Shown here: in pieces, positions 1 to 9,018 of the stretch
Position numbering within the stretch: position 1 is the stretch's first letter
Layout of the letters: each line of letters opens with the position of its first letter
Assembly: GCA_035638255.1 (NCBI GenBank)
Contig: DASRAJ010000082.1
Coordinates: 15,100-79,099, forward strand
DNA length: 64,000 nucleotides
From: DASRAJ01 sp035638255
Lineage (GTDB): Bacteria; Bacteroidota; Bacteroidia; Chitinophagales; UBA10324
Direction of reading: 5' to 3'
Position numbers and translations under genes: made by a program
The notes under the pieces: generated by a model
What the model saw: the letters and a program-made list of their open reading frames with translations, nothing else
The model's database searches: none
What the model was told of the DNA's origin: nothing

Positions 1-693
1 CGGCGACTATACACCGTGTTAGGCGGTATTCCCAGTTATACCGAGGTGGATTCTCTCGGCAACATCGTTTGGGAATTGTCATACGTTGACAGCTTCTTCG
101 ACTCCTATCGGGTATTCAAGTTTGCATGGGACCGCTGTCATCTTATATCAGACTTCTCATTAATTGCAGATAACATCACCACCAATTCCTGCCAATTGCA
201 CTGGAACGATAATGCCAAATTCTCAGGGTTTAATCTTGAATATAAAAAATGCGGTGAGATCAGTTGGAATAGCATTATTCTCGATACCAACTTTTATGAG
301 CTTGGTGGATTAGAAGTGAATACCTGTTATGACTGGCGCGTACTTTCCATCTGCGCGATATACGATGATTCCTCTTATACATCCACTCATCAATTCACCA
401 CACTCAACCTGCAATCGGCTTCTGAGGTCAGCAACACGATTTCTCCTCCCGAATTATTTCCGAACCCGGCATCAGGCAAAACGGAATTGAAATTTTATTG
501 CGGCAAAAGCGGCGAATTAGAAATAATGATTTACAATCTTCTCGGCCAGCGATTGAGTCATCAAACCATAGCAGTTCATTCAGGCCTTAATAAGTTGACG
601 CTTGACCTGACATCCCTTGCTGCAGGAATATTCCAGGTGGAAACAAAAATGAATGATGCGAAGTGGTTTAGAAAGTTGGTGGTGTATGATTAG
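1..693 (+). CDS. C-terminal part of an arylsulfotransferase-like T9SS cargo protein (5' end outside window)
   Basis: The frame is open from base 1, so the gene starts upstream of the window; the GTG at 16 is only the first possible start codon inside it. The first ~45 residues, with motif DSLGNIVWELSY followed by YRVFKF, resemble the end of the arylsulfotransferase (ASST) beta-propeller found in secreted Bacteroidota proteins. A fibronectin-III-like module follows (about residues 55-130). A type A T9SS sorting domain closes the protein: FPNPASGK, a LLGQR strand motif, LAAGIFQV and a final KLVVYD. The product should be exported by Sec, moved across the outer membrane by T9SS and attached or released there. 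The ASST assignment rests on a short stretch; the sorting domain is clear. Confidence 0.75.
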   Translation, partial: RRLYTVLGGIPSYTEVDSLGNIVWELSYVDSFFDSYRVFKFAWDRCHLISDFSLIADNITTNSCQLHWNDNAKFSGFNLEYKKCGEISWNSIILDTNFYELGGLEVNTCYDWRVLSICAIYDDSSYTSTHQFTTLNLQSASEVSNTISPPELFPNPASGKTELKFYCGKSGELEIMIYNLLGQRLSHQTIAVHSGLNKLTLDLTSLAAGIFQVETKMNDAKWFRKLVVYD

Positions 694-895
694 TTGATAT
701 CGCTATCACACGCATCCATCTACCTTCCTTCGCAGGCGCGATAATTCTTGATGATGCCCTTCACTCAGTCAAGTAATGACCGGAAGTTTGTGGATGAGAT
801 TTTAGGAATGATGGCAGTGCAGAGATCGCGTGTCATAAATATTTTCCGGACTCCGGGGGCAGGTGCGGCAAATTCATCAAACCATTACAATTGAA

Positions 896-1366
896 ATGCT
901 GATGGTAAAGGATCTTGAAGATTTTTTGAACAACGACTTTAAAATAATTTCCATCAACTATATAAATTTTGAAATTGCCAACCGGGATTCATTTGAAGAT
1001 TTACAAGAAGGCTATAGGTTGAATAGCAAAGAGAAGAAATCATTTATCGGAAATAATTATGGGGATTGGAAAGAGAACTGGTTTGTAATCGGATACCTCG
1101 AAGGTGATCCGGTATTTGCAGATGTTAAAACATTAGTTGTTTACACCGCCATGCATGGCATTGGATCGTGGGAGGAAGAAAAAATTTGCGATTCCTTAAA
1201 TGATTTCAAAACCTTGGTTGAGATGCTGAAGTCATTGTCCATTGGGAGGGAGAATCCGGCGTGGTTTGAGAAGAACCCAATTTCCAAAAAAGAGATAGCA
1301 GCCTATCACCTAAGAATCAGAGACCTGAAGGCAGATGTTGATTTTTGGAACCTGTTAATAGAGTAA
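896..1366 (+). CDS. SMI1/KNR4 (SUKH) family-like protein
   Basis: A 156-residue soluble protein without signal peptide. The core pattern fits SUKH/SMI1-KNR4 proteins: an acidic N-terminal helix, then NWFVIGYLEGDPVFADV (tryptophan strand plus GDP-hydrophobic-D), a VYTAMHGIGSW strand, and a final helix with SLNDFKTLVEML. In bacteria the family is often an immunity protein against contact-dependent or secreted toxins, but it also occurs alone. No toxin gene is visible beside it. The frame opens with GTG at 863, but ATG at 896 (or 902) is a more natural start and loses no recognisable domain. Family assignment is by pattern only. Confidence 0.6.
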   Translation: MLMVKDLEDFLNNDFKIISINYINFEIANRDSFEDLQEGYRLNSKEKKSFIGNNYGDWKENWFVIGYLEGDPVFADVKTLVVYTAMHGIGSWEEEKICDSLNDFKTLVEMLKSLSIGRENPAWFEKNPISKKEIAAYHLRIRDLKADVDFWNLLIE

Positions 1367-1497
1367 TGGGTTGTCAATTAAGTGAATTCCCAAAAATTTT
1401 TTTAGCCCTCAATCGTCACCAGTATTCTGAACCAATACAATATTGATACGTTGAACTTTCACTAATTTTAAAAATTCATTTCCCTCAATTCAACACC

Positions 1498-3909
1498 ATG
1501 GAACCATCCGCTGCACAAGCATTTGTAGATCCGCCGACTTATCAAAACCGTTTTCATTTCCCCTATCGAACTACCTTAAGTTTTGATATCCTCATCCGAT
1601 CTCTGGAAGAACGCGCTGCCCGGCCTGATAATCCCCAGGCGCCGCTACTGCAGGAGATCCTGAAAAGGGTGAAAGCAATCCCGGAACTGAATCGCACAAT
1701 TGAAGACCTCAGCATGATCAGGGAATTCAGGGATGAAATTGAATTGCTGATGTCTGCTGTTGTTCCAATGGGAATGGCTGACACCATCGCAACGGGAATC
1801 ATCATTCCGTTTCAGCCGGTGACGATCTACGGAACAAAAAGATTTAACGAGCTCTTTGTGAGCAATGACGAAGGACAATGGGATATCAGCAAACTGGATG
1901 GCAAGAAGACGATCAATGAGCTGATTGCTTATGCCGGCAGTGCCATCCTTGAAAAATATTATGGCCGGAAGATGGAACATCCTGATGTGATGAGGCGCCG
2001 TTCTCTTGATGCGCTTACGGGAACAATGAATTTCTACAAGCCTGACATATTCACAGAGTTCGTAGAAATTCGCGCGCTCAAAACACCGCGGCCGCTTTCT
2101 GAAATTGATTTGAGTCCGCTGAATCAAAATTTCTTCGATGCAGATTTCTGGCTCACCAATTTTCCGCCTGACACATTTGAGTTTTCAGGTCTCACTGTGT
2201 ATCGCATGATTGATATCACCGATCGGGAGATGATTTCCAATTTGGAATATTCTTTACTTCACAGTGACTCCATTATTTCAGATGAGGGCGTGCTTGATAT
2301 CCAGGAAAAGCTGCGCAGTTATTTCAAAGTGCCTGATCTGCGTCTCGGTCTGGCACCGCTCCTGAAGTCTGCCGGAGGTATGGGAGATTGCGGGAAGCAA
2401 TACTGGAAGTGTTTCATCCCGATGGAAAAAGCAAAAATTGTTTTCGAAAATTTTGAGCATTCGATTTACGAAAAGGCATTGCAATCGGGCGCTCCATACT
2501 TAGTCGATGACCTCACCCTGCTTCAGCAGGGTAGCATAGAAAAAGAATTACTGGACCAGGGAATTCGCAGCATCATACTCACACCGATTTTTAAAGATGA
2601 TGAATTAATAGGCGCTATGGAAATCGGATCGGCGCAGCCGCATGCGTTCAACTTCATCACGATGTTAAAGTTCAGAGAAATTATTCCTCTTATCTCCGTG
2701 GTGCTCCAGCGAAATGTGCGTGAATACGAGAACAGGATCCAGGAGACGATCCGGGAAAAATTCACGGCGATTCATCCTGCTGTGGAATGGCGTTTTGTAA
2801 AGTCGGCAAGGGAAATTTTGTGGCAGGAGCAGGAAGAGAAGCCGGAGGATTTTGATCCCATCATCTTCAAAGATGTCATTCCGATTTACGGGCAGGTGGA
2901 TCTGCGCGGCTCTTCCGAAAAAAGAAATGAAGCGATTCGCCTCGACATGCTCGATCATCTTCGGTCGGCTAAAAATATTTTGACGGAAGCCCAGAAAGAA
3001 TTTCCGCTTACCATTCTTGATGAAATGATTTTCACGATCGAGAAATTTTCTGATAAGATGAGCAAGTCCATCGAGTCGAGTGACGAAGGCGGCGTGATGG
3101 AGTTTATGAAGAATGAAATGGAACCGGTGCTGAAGATGCTGCTCGACAGAAATGTTTCCATAAAAAAATCCATTGAAAATTTCCTCGCCATTCTGGATCC
3201 GGATCATGAAATGAATTCCATCCGGAGAAAGCAATTTGAAGACAGCTTAACCATGATCAATGATCTGGTAGCAGACATTCTTGACAGGGAAGAAGAGCGA
3301 ACACAAAAGTTAATTCCCCATTACTTCGAGAAATACAAAACCGATGGCGTTGACTATAATATTTATCTCGGTCAGTCACTTTTGGAAGAAGGGACCTTCG
3401 ATCCGCTGTTCGTGAAGAGCTCGCGACTGTGGCAATTGGTGAACATGGTGAAGATTGCGAGAGAAACACATCGCCTCCTTCCTTCTCTGCCCACACAACT
3501 TGAAACCACGCAATTGATTTTGTGTTACAGCAATCCTTTCTCCATCATGTTTCGCATGGATGAAAAGCGATTTGATGTAGCCGGCGCTTACAACATCCGC
3601 TATGAGATTGTGAAGAAGCGAATTGACAAAGCCCACGTGAAAGATTCTGATGAACGCATTACGCAGCCACACAAGATCTCCATCGTGTACACACAGGAGA
3701 AAGAAGTGCGGGAGTACGAGCGCTACTTCGAGTACCTGCGCGCAAAAGGAATGATCACCGGTGATGTTGAATACCTCGACGTGGAGCCGCTCCAGGGATT
3801 ACACGGATTGAAAGCATTACGTATACAGGTCAGCTATGACTTGGATGAACCGAAGCTGAATTATGATGAGGAAGAATTATTCAAGCACATTAAAGGGGAG
3901 TTGGTGTGA
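1498..3909 (+). CDS. GAF domain-containing protein
   Basis: An 803-residue cytoplasmic protein with no signal peptide or membrane segment. Residues about 265-405 look like a GAF sensor fold: hydrophobic strands, then a segment ending in SIILTPIFKDDELIGAMEIGS, the usual GAF beta-sheet close. The flanking N-terminal region (PPTYQNRFHFPYRTTLSFDIL) and the long helical C-terminal half match large GAF proteins of unknown role that are common in Bacteroidota. No histidine kinase, GGDEF or DNA-binding domain is apparent, so output is unknown. The ATG at 1498 follows an AT-rich leader; a shorter start would cut the conserved N-terminus. Codon use is even throughout, and the long opposite-strand frames inside it are shadows. 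Confidence 0.8.
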   Translation: MEPSAAQAFVDPPTYQNRFHFPYRTTLSFDILIRSLEERAARPDNPQAPLLQEILKRVKAIPELNRTIEDLSMIREFRDEIELLMSAVVPMGMADTIATGIIIPFQPVTIYGTKRFNELFVSNDEGQWDISKLDGKKTINELIAYAGSAILEKYYGRKMEHPDVMRRRSLDALTGTMNFYKPDIFTEFVEIRALKTPRPLSEIDLSPLNQNFFDADFWLTNFPPDTFEFSGLTVYRMIDITDREMISNLEYSLLHSDSIISDEGVLDIQEKLRSYFKVPDLRLGLAPLLKSAGGMGDCGKQYWKCFIPMEKAKIVFENFEHSIYEKALQSGAPYLVDDLTLLQQGSIEKELLDQGIRSIILTPIFKDDELIGAMEIGSAQPHAFNFITMLKFREIIPLISVVLQRNVREYENRIQETIREKFTAIHPAVEWRFVKSAREILWQEQEEKPEDFDPIIFKDVIPIYGQVDLRGSSEKRNEAIRLDMLDHLRSAKNILTEAQKEFPLTILDEMIFTIEKFSDKMSKSIESSDEGGVMEFMKNEMEPVLKMLLDRNVSIKKSIENFLAILDPDHEMNSIRRKQFEDSLTMINDLVADILDREEERTQKLIPHYFEKYKTDGVDYNIYLGQSLLEEGTFDPLFVKSSRLWQLVNMVKIARETHRLLPSLPTQLETTQLILCYSNPFSIMFRMDEKRFDVAGAYNIRYEIVKKRIDKAHVKDSDERITQPHKISIVYTQEKEVREYERYFEYLRAKGMITGDVEYLDVEPLQGLHGLKALRIQVSYDLDEPKLNYDEEELFKHIKGELV

Positions 3910-4024
3910 TCAGTGGGCGCATACAAAATTGCGAGGAAAAGAATTGTCAAAGCATTGATAACAGAAAGCAAAAAACGAATGCGTGGCTTGGCGGAATGAC
4001 AGAGAATATAACTAAGATATAGTT

Positions 4025-5641
4025 TTACTTTTCTACCTTAATGCTTACTTTTTCTCCGGCTTCATTTGATATTACAATCATGTAAGAGCCTGATGGCAAA
4101 AAGTCGGGAAAGGTAATCTCGTGACGGTGTACTCCTATTTGCTCTTTCTCCTCTTCAATAAAAGTACTTATCATCTTACCATGTATGTCAAGCAGGTGAA
4201 TCGAAATAATATCATCATTTTGTAAACAGTATTCGAGCATGGCATTTTTACCAATGGGATTGGGATAGATGGTCATTAAATTGGAAGAAGCAGTAAAATC
4301 GAGAACACCTATCGCAAAATCTGCGATATACCGTGCTAAAGCAAAATCATGGAGATCATAATTATAATCAGTAGCTACCGTGAATCCTGCTAAAACAATT
4401 TTTCCGTCTGATTGTATCACAACCGAGTAAGCTTCATCCCCTGAATAATTGGGGAAAAAACTTGTAGTGACCTTACCAAGTGAACCGAAACTCAAATCTA
4501 TAGTTCCGTTTGAATTGTAACGAGCCAATTCAAAATCCTGATCTCCGTACCTTGAATATCCACCAACTACAATTTTGTTATCATTTTGTATAGCGATGCA
4601 GGCGGCGTGATCATTTTGAGAATTGAAATCGGTTACATTTTTCCCATCACCACTAAAACTAACATCGAGAGTACCGTCGGTATCTATGCGGGCAATGCTA
4701 AAATTATTCTGTGTTAACTGTGCTGAATCGAGCCTGGAATAACCGGCTACCACCATTTTCCCATCCGTTTGAATCGCGATCGCATGTGCCTCATCCGACT
4801 CCCCGTCAAAGTCGAATGTAAGCAACCCGTCTGCGCTAAAACTACTGTCCAGACTTCCATCAGTGTTATATCGGGCTATTGCATAATTGGGAGAATTATT
4901 GCTGTCGTACGAGGAGCCCACCATTACAATTTTGCCATTTGCCTGTAGTGCGAGAGATCTTCCATAGCTATCTGTATAATCACCAAATGAAGTTATCACT
5001 ATCCCTTCATCTCCAAAGCTACTGTCCACCGATCCATCGGTATTATATCGCACTAAGATGAAATCATGATTTAAGTAATTGTACTTTTTATAGCCGCCCA
5101 ATATGATTTTCCCATCAGATTGAATAACAACTGAATTAGCATAGGCATCGGCAAGAAGACCAAAAGATGTTTTTACGATTCCATTATCTCCGAAATTGCT
5201 ATCTAAAGTTCCATTGGTATTATACCTGACTAACGCGAACTCATGATAAACATCATACAGCCAGGTATGACAGGTGATTCCTGCGGCTATTATTTTACCA
5301 TCAGTCTGTATAGCAGCAGCATATGCAGCATCTTCCTGGTAGTTTCCGCTGACTTCAGTGACTACCTGTCCAAAACTGTTGTCAATACTTCCATTGGTAT
5401 TGTATCGCACCACTGCAAAATCTGAATAGTTTGTGTTGGTCTCAAATGAACCTACAGCTACAATTTTGCCATCAGGCTGCAACACAATTGAATTTGCGTC
5501 ATCATTTTCAAAATCTGAGTTGATATCCGTAGTTACTTTTCCGTCAGAGCTGTAACTAACATCCAATGATCCCGGTTGCGCTGATAAGGTAGTGCTACAG
5601 AACAGAATGAATAAAATGATATAAATTTTTTGCTGCATCAT
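4025..5641 (-). CDS. Delta-60 repeat protein with T9SS sorting domain
   Basis: A 538-residue exported protein. The signal peptide is clear (IYIILFILFCSTTLSAQ). It is followed by about seven Delta-60 repeats, each of the form I-Q-x-D-G-K-I-x-x-x-G, then ARYNTDGSLDSSF-like segments, probably forming a beta-propeller. The C-terminal ~85 residues are a type A T9SS sorting domain: IYPNPIGKNAMLEY, LLDIHGKMI, FLPSGSYMIVISN and a closing KVEK. Two adjacent ATGs sit at the start (5641 and 5638). Its ligand or function is not deducible. It is divergent from the arginase-fold gene, with about 320 bp between the two starts. Confidence 0.9.
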   Translation of the reverse strand: MMQQKIYIILFILFCSTTLSAQPGSLDVSYSSDGKVTTDINSDFENDDANSIVLQPDGKIVAVGSFETNTNYSDFAVVRYNTNGSIDNSFGQVVTEVSGNYQEDAAYAAAIQTDGKIIAAGITCHTWLYDVYHEFALVRYNTNGTLDSNFGDNGIVKTSFGLLADAYANSVVIQSDGKIILGGYKKYNYLNHDFILVRYNTDGSVDSSFGDEGIVITSFGDYTDSYGRSLALQANGKIVMVGSSYDSNNSPNYAIARYNTDGSLDSSFSADGLLTFDFDGESDEAHAIAIQTDGKMVVAGYSRLDSAQLTQNNFSIARIDTDGTLDVSFSGDGKNVTDFNSQNDHAACIAIQNDNKIVVGGYSRYGDQDFELARYNSNGTIDLSFGSLGKVTTSFFPNYSGDEAYSVVIQSDGKIVLAGFTVATDYNYDLHDFALARYIADFAIGVLDFTASSNLMTIYPNPIGKNAMLEYCLQNDDIISIHLLDIHGKMISTFIEEEKEQIGVHRHEITFPDFLPSGSYMIVISNEAGEKVSIKVEK

Positions 5642-5963
5642 TTTGATTTGAGAGTCATTGACATTTGTGTGTGGAGCAATAGTAGTTTCTAATCATGAAT
5701 CGTCATCAGGCTTCTTATTTCCAAACTCATCAAATGTAATTACATCTGCTTCAAATTTTTCAGTTTGGGCTGGCAACAGGTTTATTCATTCACTCTGTGC
5801 CTTTCATCCAAATAAACACAGGGGCCATAGCGGAACCCCTCTCAGTCGCGACTCATCCATTCATCAAAACAAAACAATACACACTCTCAATGGGAATAAC
5901 GATGAGCGAATGATAACTCATTCTTCCCGCGGCCGGCTACATTTACTTCCGCAACCGACCATT
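5642..5963. other. Intergenic region between divergent genes (5641 minus and 5964 plus)
   Basis: About 320 bases. A plus-strand frame runs open through it into the next gene, but it has no good start and low coding character, so I treat it as leader. No convincing promoter, repeat or hairpin was seen. Confidence 0.5.
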
Positions 5964-7121
5964 ATGTTTGAAGAATTTCTCCGGCTTCCTGAAGACGATA
6001 TTTACGAGCAACCCTTTTCCGATTTTCAATTCGGTAAACAAATCCTTTCACCGGGCATGTTGCCTGATAATCTCGAAGGAATCCAGGTAGCTATTTTCGG
6101 AGTGCGTGAAGACCGCGGGTCAAAGCACAACGTGGGAAGTGCACATGCACCCGATGAAATTCGCAAGCAGCTTTTCACGCTTGCCAGATTCAACACTGAA
6201 AATAAAATCGCCGATCTCGGGAACATTGACCCGGGAGCAACACTCTCTGATACGTATGTGGCGCTGAGTAAAATGGTGAGTGAATTATTGCACCTGAAAA
6301 TTCTTCCCATCATTATTGGCGGCAGTCACGATCTCACCTTTGGCCATTACGGCGGGTACCAGGATAACAGGCGCAACATCAACCTCTGCGTGGTTGACAG
6401 CATGATTGATTTTCACGACGGTGAAGAAGAGATCAACGATGAAAATTTTTTGGGGAGAATTTTCGTGATGGAACCATCGTGTCTTTTTCATGCTGATGTG
6501 ATTGCACTTCAAACACATCTCACCACATCGCAGGCGCTCAGCGTAATGGAGAAACTGCATTTCGAAAGTTACCGCCTCGGTAAAGTGAGAACCAATATTC
6601 ACGATATGGAACCGGTGCTGCGCGGCGCCAACCTCTGCAGTTTTGATTTGAGCTCCGTTCGCTTTGCGGATTCACCGGCGAATTATACTGCTTCACCGAA
6701 TGGATTGTTTGGTGAAGAAGCATGCCAGCTCGCGCGCTATGCGGGTCAGAGTGATGTGGTGGATTCATTCGGATTGTACGGCTGTAATCTTGCCTATGAT
6801 AACCGCGATCAAAGCACCAAGCTCGCAGCACAAATCATCTGGTATTTCCTCGACGGATTCTGCAACCGCCAAAAAGATTTTCCGCAGGAGAAAGATGAAA
6901 ATTATCTGAAGTACACCGTCCAATTCAAAGAGAATAAGTATGAAATGAATTTCTGGAAGAGCAAGATGAGCGACCGCTGGTGGATGGAAGTACCTGTTGT
7001 AAATACCAAAAGAAACCAGAAGAAGTTTCACATCGTGCCCTGCTCATACAACGATTATCAGCTTGCATGTAGTGAAGAGGTGCCGGAGCGTTGGATGAAA
7101 ACTTATGCGAAGCTTTCCTGA
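5964..7121 (+). CDS. Formimidoylglutamase/arginase-fold (ureohydrolase family) protein with non-canonical metal site
   Basis: A 385-residue soluble protein of the ureohydrolase family, which includes arginase, agmatinase and formimidoylglutamase (histidine degradation). The start at ATG 5964 is chosen because the family begins near MFEEFLRL; the in-frame extension upstream looks non-coding. The early part contains GVREDRGSKHNVGSAHAPD, typical of the fold. Metal motif 1 is present as GGSHD (residues 119-123, His122). Motif 2 is DSMID (145-149) instead of DAHxD, so the histidine ligand is replaced by Met147. Motif 3 reads SFDLS (226-230) instead of SxDxD, so the second aspartate is Ser230. Two of six usual Mn ligands are thus missing. 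It may be a divergent Bacteroidota subfamily with altered or lost catalysis. No hut genes lie nearby. Confidence 0.75.
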   Translation: MFEEFLRLPEDDIYEQPFSDFQFGKQILSPGMLPDNLEGIQVAIFGVREDRGSKHNVGSAHAPDEIRKQLFTLARFNTENKIADLGNIDPGATLSDTYVALSKMVSELLHLKILPIIIGGSHDLTFGHYGGYQDNRRNINLCVVDSMIDFHDGEEEINDENFLGRIFVMEPSCLFHADVIALQTHLTTSQALSVMEKLHFESYRLGKVRTNIHDMEPVLRGANLCSFDLSSVRFADSPANYTASPNGLFGEEACQLARYAGQSDVVDSFGLYGCNLAYDNRDQSTKLAAQIIWYFLDGFCNRQKDFPQEKDENYLKYTVQFKENKYEMNFWKSKMSDRWWMEVPVVNTKRNQKKFHIVPCSYNDYQLACSEEVPERWMKTYAKLS

Positions 7122-7159
7122 ATAGGAGTTAAGATGTTATTTTTAAAATGTTATTACTT

Positions 7160-7449
7160 TAACGTGAGTTCGGGATTAGAAATGTTAACTCAACCATCCT
7201 TTCTTAAAGAAGTTGAAGAAAAAATAAAATCAGTACTGCCTCATATAATTCAAACTTAAAATCAGGGTAAAATCCAACAGCTACGCGCAAATGAAACCTT
7301 ATTACCTTAGTAGAAAGTCAAAGGAGTACAAATCTCAACCTTATTACCTTATCTTAAGCAGTCATAGCAAATAAGGTAATAAGGTTGAGAGTGGAACTGG
7401 CATTGGCGTTTCTACTAAGGTTTAAAAAATTAATCCCGAACTCAGGTTA
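7160..7449. repeat. Nested inverted repeats, MITE-like element (290 bp)
   Basis: The outer arms at 7160-7178 and 7431-7449 are inverted copies matching at 18 of 19 positions (taacgtgagttcgggatta). Inside lies a 12-bp inverted pair (7305-7316 and 7409-7420, ccttagtagaaa). In the core is a perfect 19-bp hairpin (7334-7352 with 7371-7389, ctcaaccttattaccttat, 18-base loop). The heptamer-rich core motif aaccttattacctta also occurs as a further direct copy at 7295-7309. No ORF is inside. Terminal inverted repeats plus lack of coding capacity suggest a non-autonomous transposable element or remnant. It ends 8 bases before the next ATG. Confidence 0.6.
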
Positions 7450-7457
7450 CTTTAATA

Positions 7458-8390
7458 ATGTGCACGAAGAAGCTTCTTCTCACCCTGACAAGCATTGTGT
7501 TCTTTTTAAGCACCAATGCTCAGCAATATCATCCATTAATAAGAGAGAATACTTATTGGGATGTATTTCACGGAGATGCTTCAGAGATTTGCGATTATTC
7601 AGGAGCAGATCGTTACTTCTTTGAAGGTGATACCAGCTTTTCCGGAGTCCACTACAAAATTATCCGCTCGTATAAGATTATAAATGTGAATCCCGGGCCA
7701 TTTTGTTATCCATACGAAGTTGAGCCTACTTCAACATATGTAAGTTCGTTTCTGAGAGAAGATACTTTGGCAAAGAAAGTCTTCATATACTGCTGCGGGT
7801 CTTATCCTTTCGGCCACGAGGAGTTGCTTTATGATTTCTCTTTGTCTGTTGGGGATACTTTGGATTCTCCATATCCGGGAATGGGATTAACTCTTGTCAT
7901 TGATAGCATAGGAACGGTTACTCTCTTAGATGGATCACAACGAAAAATATTTTATCCCACCAACAACCAGTTTTTTGATTACCTCTACTATATTGAAGGT
8001 ATTGGCGGTTCAGGTGGACTATTCTTTCCTTTACCAGAGGGTATTGGATTTTGGGAATCGCCAACATGCATCACCGAAAATGGAAATCTCCTTTGGCTAA
8101 ATGAAATCTGGAACTATTGCGTACCTGTTGCCGGAATTGAGAATAATGACGACAATCCTCAGTTTTCAATTTCACCCATACCATTTCATAATGAAATCTC
8201 TTTTCAAAGTGATGTCGTCATTTCAGAAGTTAAAATTTATGACATAGTTGGTAGGGCCGTATTTGAAAAATATTACTCTTCGGAAATTCAATCTTGCTAT
8301 ATTAATGTCTCTGGTCTTAGTGATGGAGTTTATTTTATGGAAGCTACTTGCAAGGATGGAACTATTATTAAGAAGCTTGTTAAGGAGTGA
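7458..8390 (+). CDS. T9SS type A sorting domain protein of unknown function
   Basis: A 310-residue exported protein. The signal peptide is residues 1-21 (KLLLTLTSIVFFLSTNAQ), so the ATG at 7458 is the right start even though it lies just outside the palindromic element. The body (about 22-225) has no family I recognise; it is rich in aromatic residues and contains a CCGSYPFGHE segment. A type A sorting domain closes it: FSISPIPFHNEISFQ, IYDIVGRAV, LSDGVYFMEA and a final KLVKE. The body resembles the many single-domain surface proteins of Bacteroidota whose function is unknown. Confidence 0.85.
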   Translation: MCTKKLLLTLTSIVFFLSTNAQQYHPLIRENTYWDVFHGDASEICDYSGADRYFFEGDTSFSGVHYKIIRSYKIINVNPGPFCYPYEVEPTSTYVSSFLREDTLAKKVFIYCCGSYPFGHEELLYDFSLSVGDTLDSPYPGMGLTLVIDSIGTVTLLDGSQRKIFYPTNNQFFDYLYYIEGIGGSGGLFFPLPEGIGFWESPTCITENGNLLWLNEIWNYCVPVAGIENNDDNPQFSISPIPFHNEISFQSDVVISEVKIYDIVGRAVFEKYYSSEIQSCYINVSGLSDGVYFMEATCKDGTIIKKLVKE

Positions 8391-8496
8391 AGAATTTCCG
8401 AAAAAATAACCTTTATTATTCTTCGGTTATCAGGATGTGCGCAGTGAAAAAGTGCCGAGCGATTGATGAAAACGTTTGCGAAGCTTTCGTGAAAAG

Positions 8497-8922
8497 TTAC
8501 GACCTCTGCAGTACTAAGCCTTCCGGGTTACTGCTATGCGGATAAGATAGTGAGAGTGATGTCATTGATTTATCTTCTATCACCCAATTCCTTTGCAGGA
8601 AACAGTAAGGCATTTCATCGTTTGAAACAATGATGTTAAGCTTATCCAAACCGGAATTGGGTTGAATAAACCACGTACCGCTGCAGATCGCATTTCCTCT
8701 GCTCACGCTTAGGCTTCCGTCAGAATTAAATTGAATAATGGTTGAAGTAAACACACTTGTTTTATCCATGCCACTATCTACATACTGTATAATTTGCCAC
8801 CTTCCTACTACGTCATGTGCGGATATTATCAATATACTGTCGCTGCCCACGCCATTCTTTTTTGAGCATGAAATATCGCTGAGAAGAATAACTGAAATTA
8901 CTATGATCAATATTGGTTTCAT
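8497..8922 (-). CDS. Putative lipocalin-like lipoprotein
   Basis: A 141-residue predicted lipoprotein. The signal peptide ends in a lipobox-like LLSDISC with the cysteine about 19 residues from MKPILIIV. The start at 8922 is preferred over the upstream ATG (8943) because the short form gives a normal signal peptide. The mature part has the layout of small lipocalin-like lipoproteins: VVGRWQIIQYVDSG, a beta-rich middle with FNSDGSLSV and a single CSGTWFI strand. Lipocalin-like folds bind small hydrophobic ligands, but the ligand here is unknown. It is convergent with the T9SS gene upstream and stands alone. Confidence 0.65.
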   Translation of the reverse strand: MKPILIIVISVILLSDISCSKKNGVGSDSILIISAHDVVGRWQIIQYVDSGMDKTSVFTSTIIQFNSDGSLSVSRGNAICSGTWFIQPNSGLDKLNIIVSNDEMPYCFLQRNWVIEDKSMTSLSLSYPHSSNPEGLVLQRS

Positions 8923-9018
8923 AATGCGGTAAGGCTTCAGCAAGCATTCTAAAGTTAATGCTTTTACGTGGAAGTGGGGAATTTGTTCTTAAGAAAATCC
9001 CGGGAGCAGACTTTTCTG

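Noticed and set aside
2665..3234. 189-codon open frame on the minus strand inside the GAF gene
   Set aside because: It overlaps a well-supported gene throughout, has no family motif, and its composition is that of an antisense shadow.
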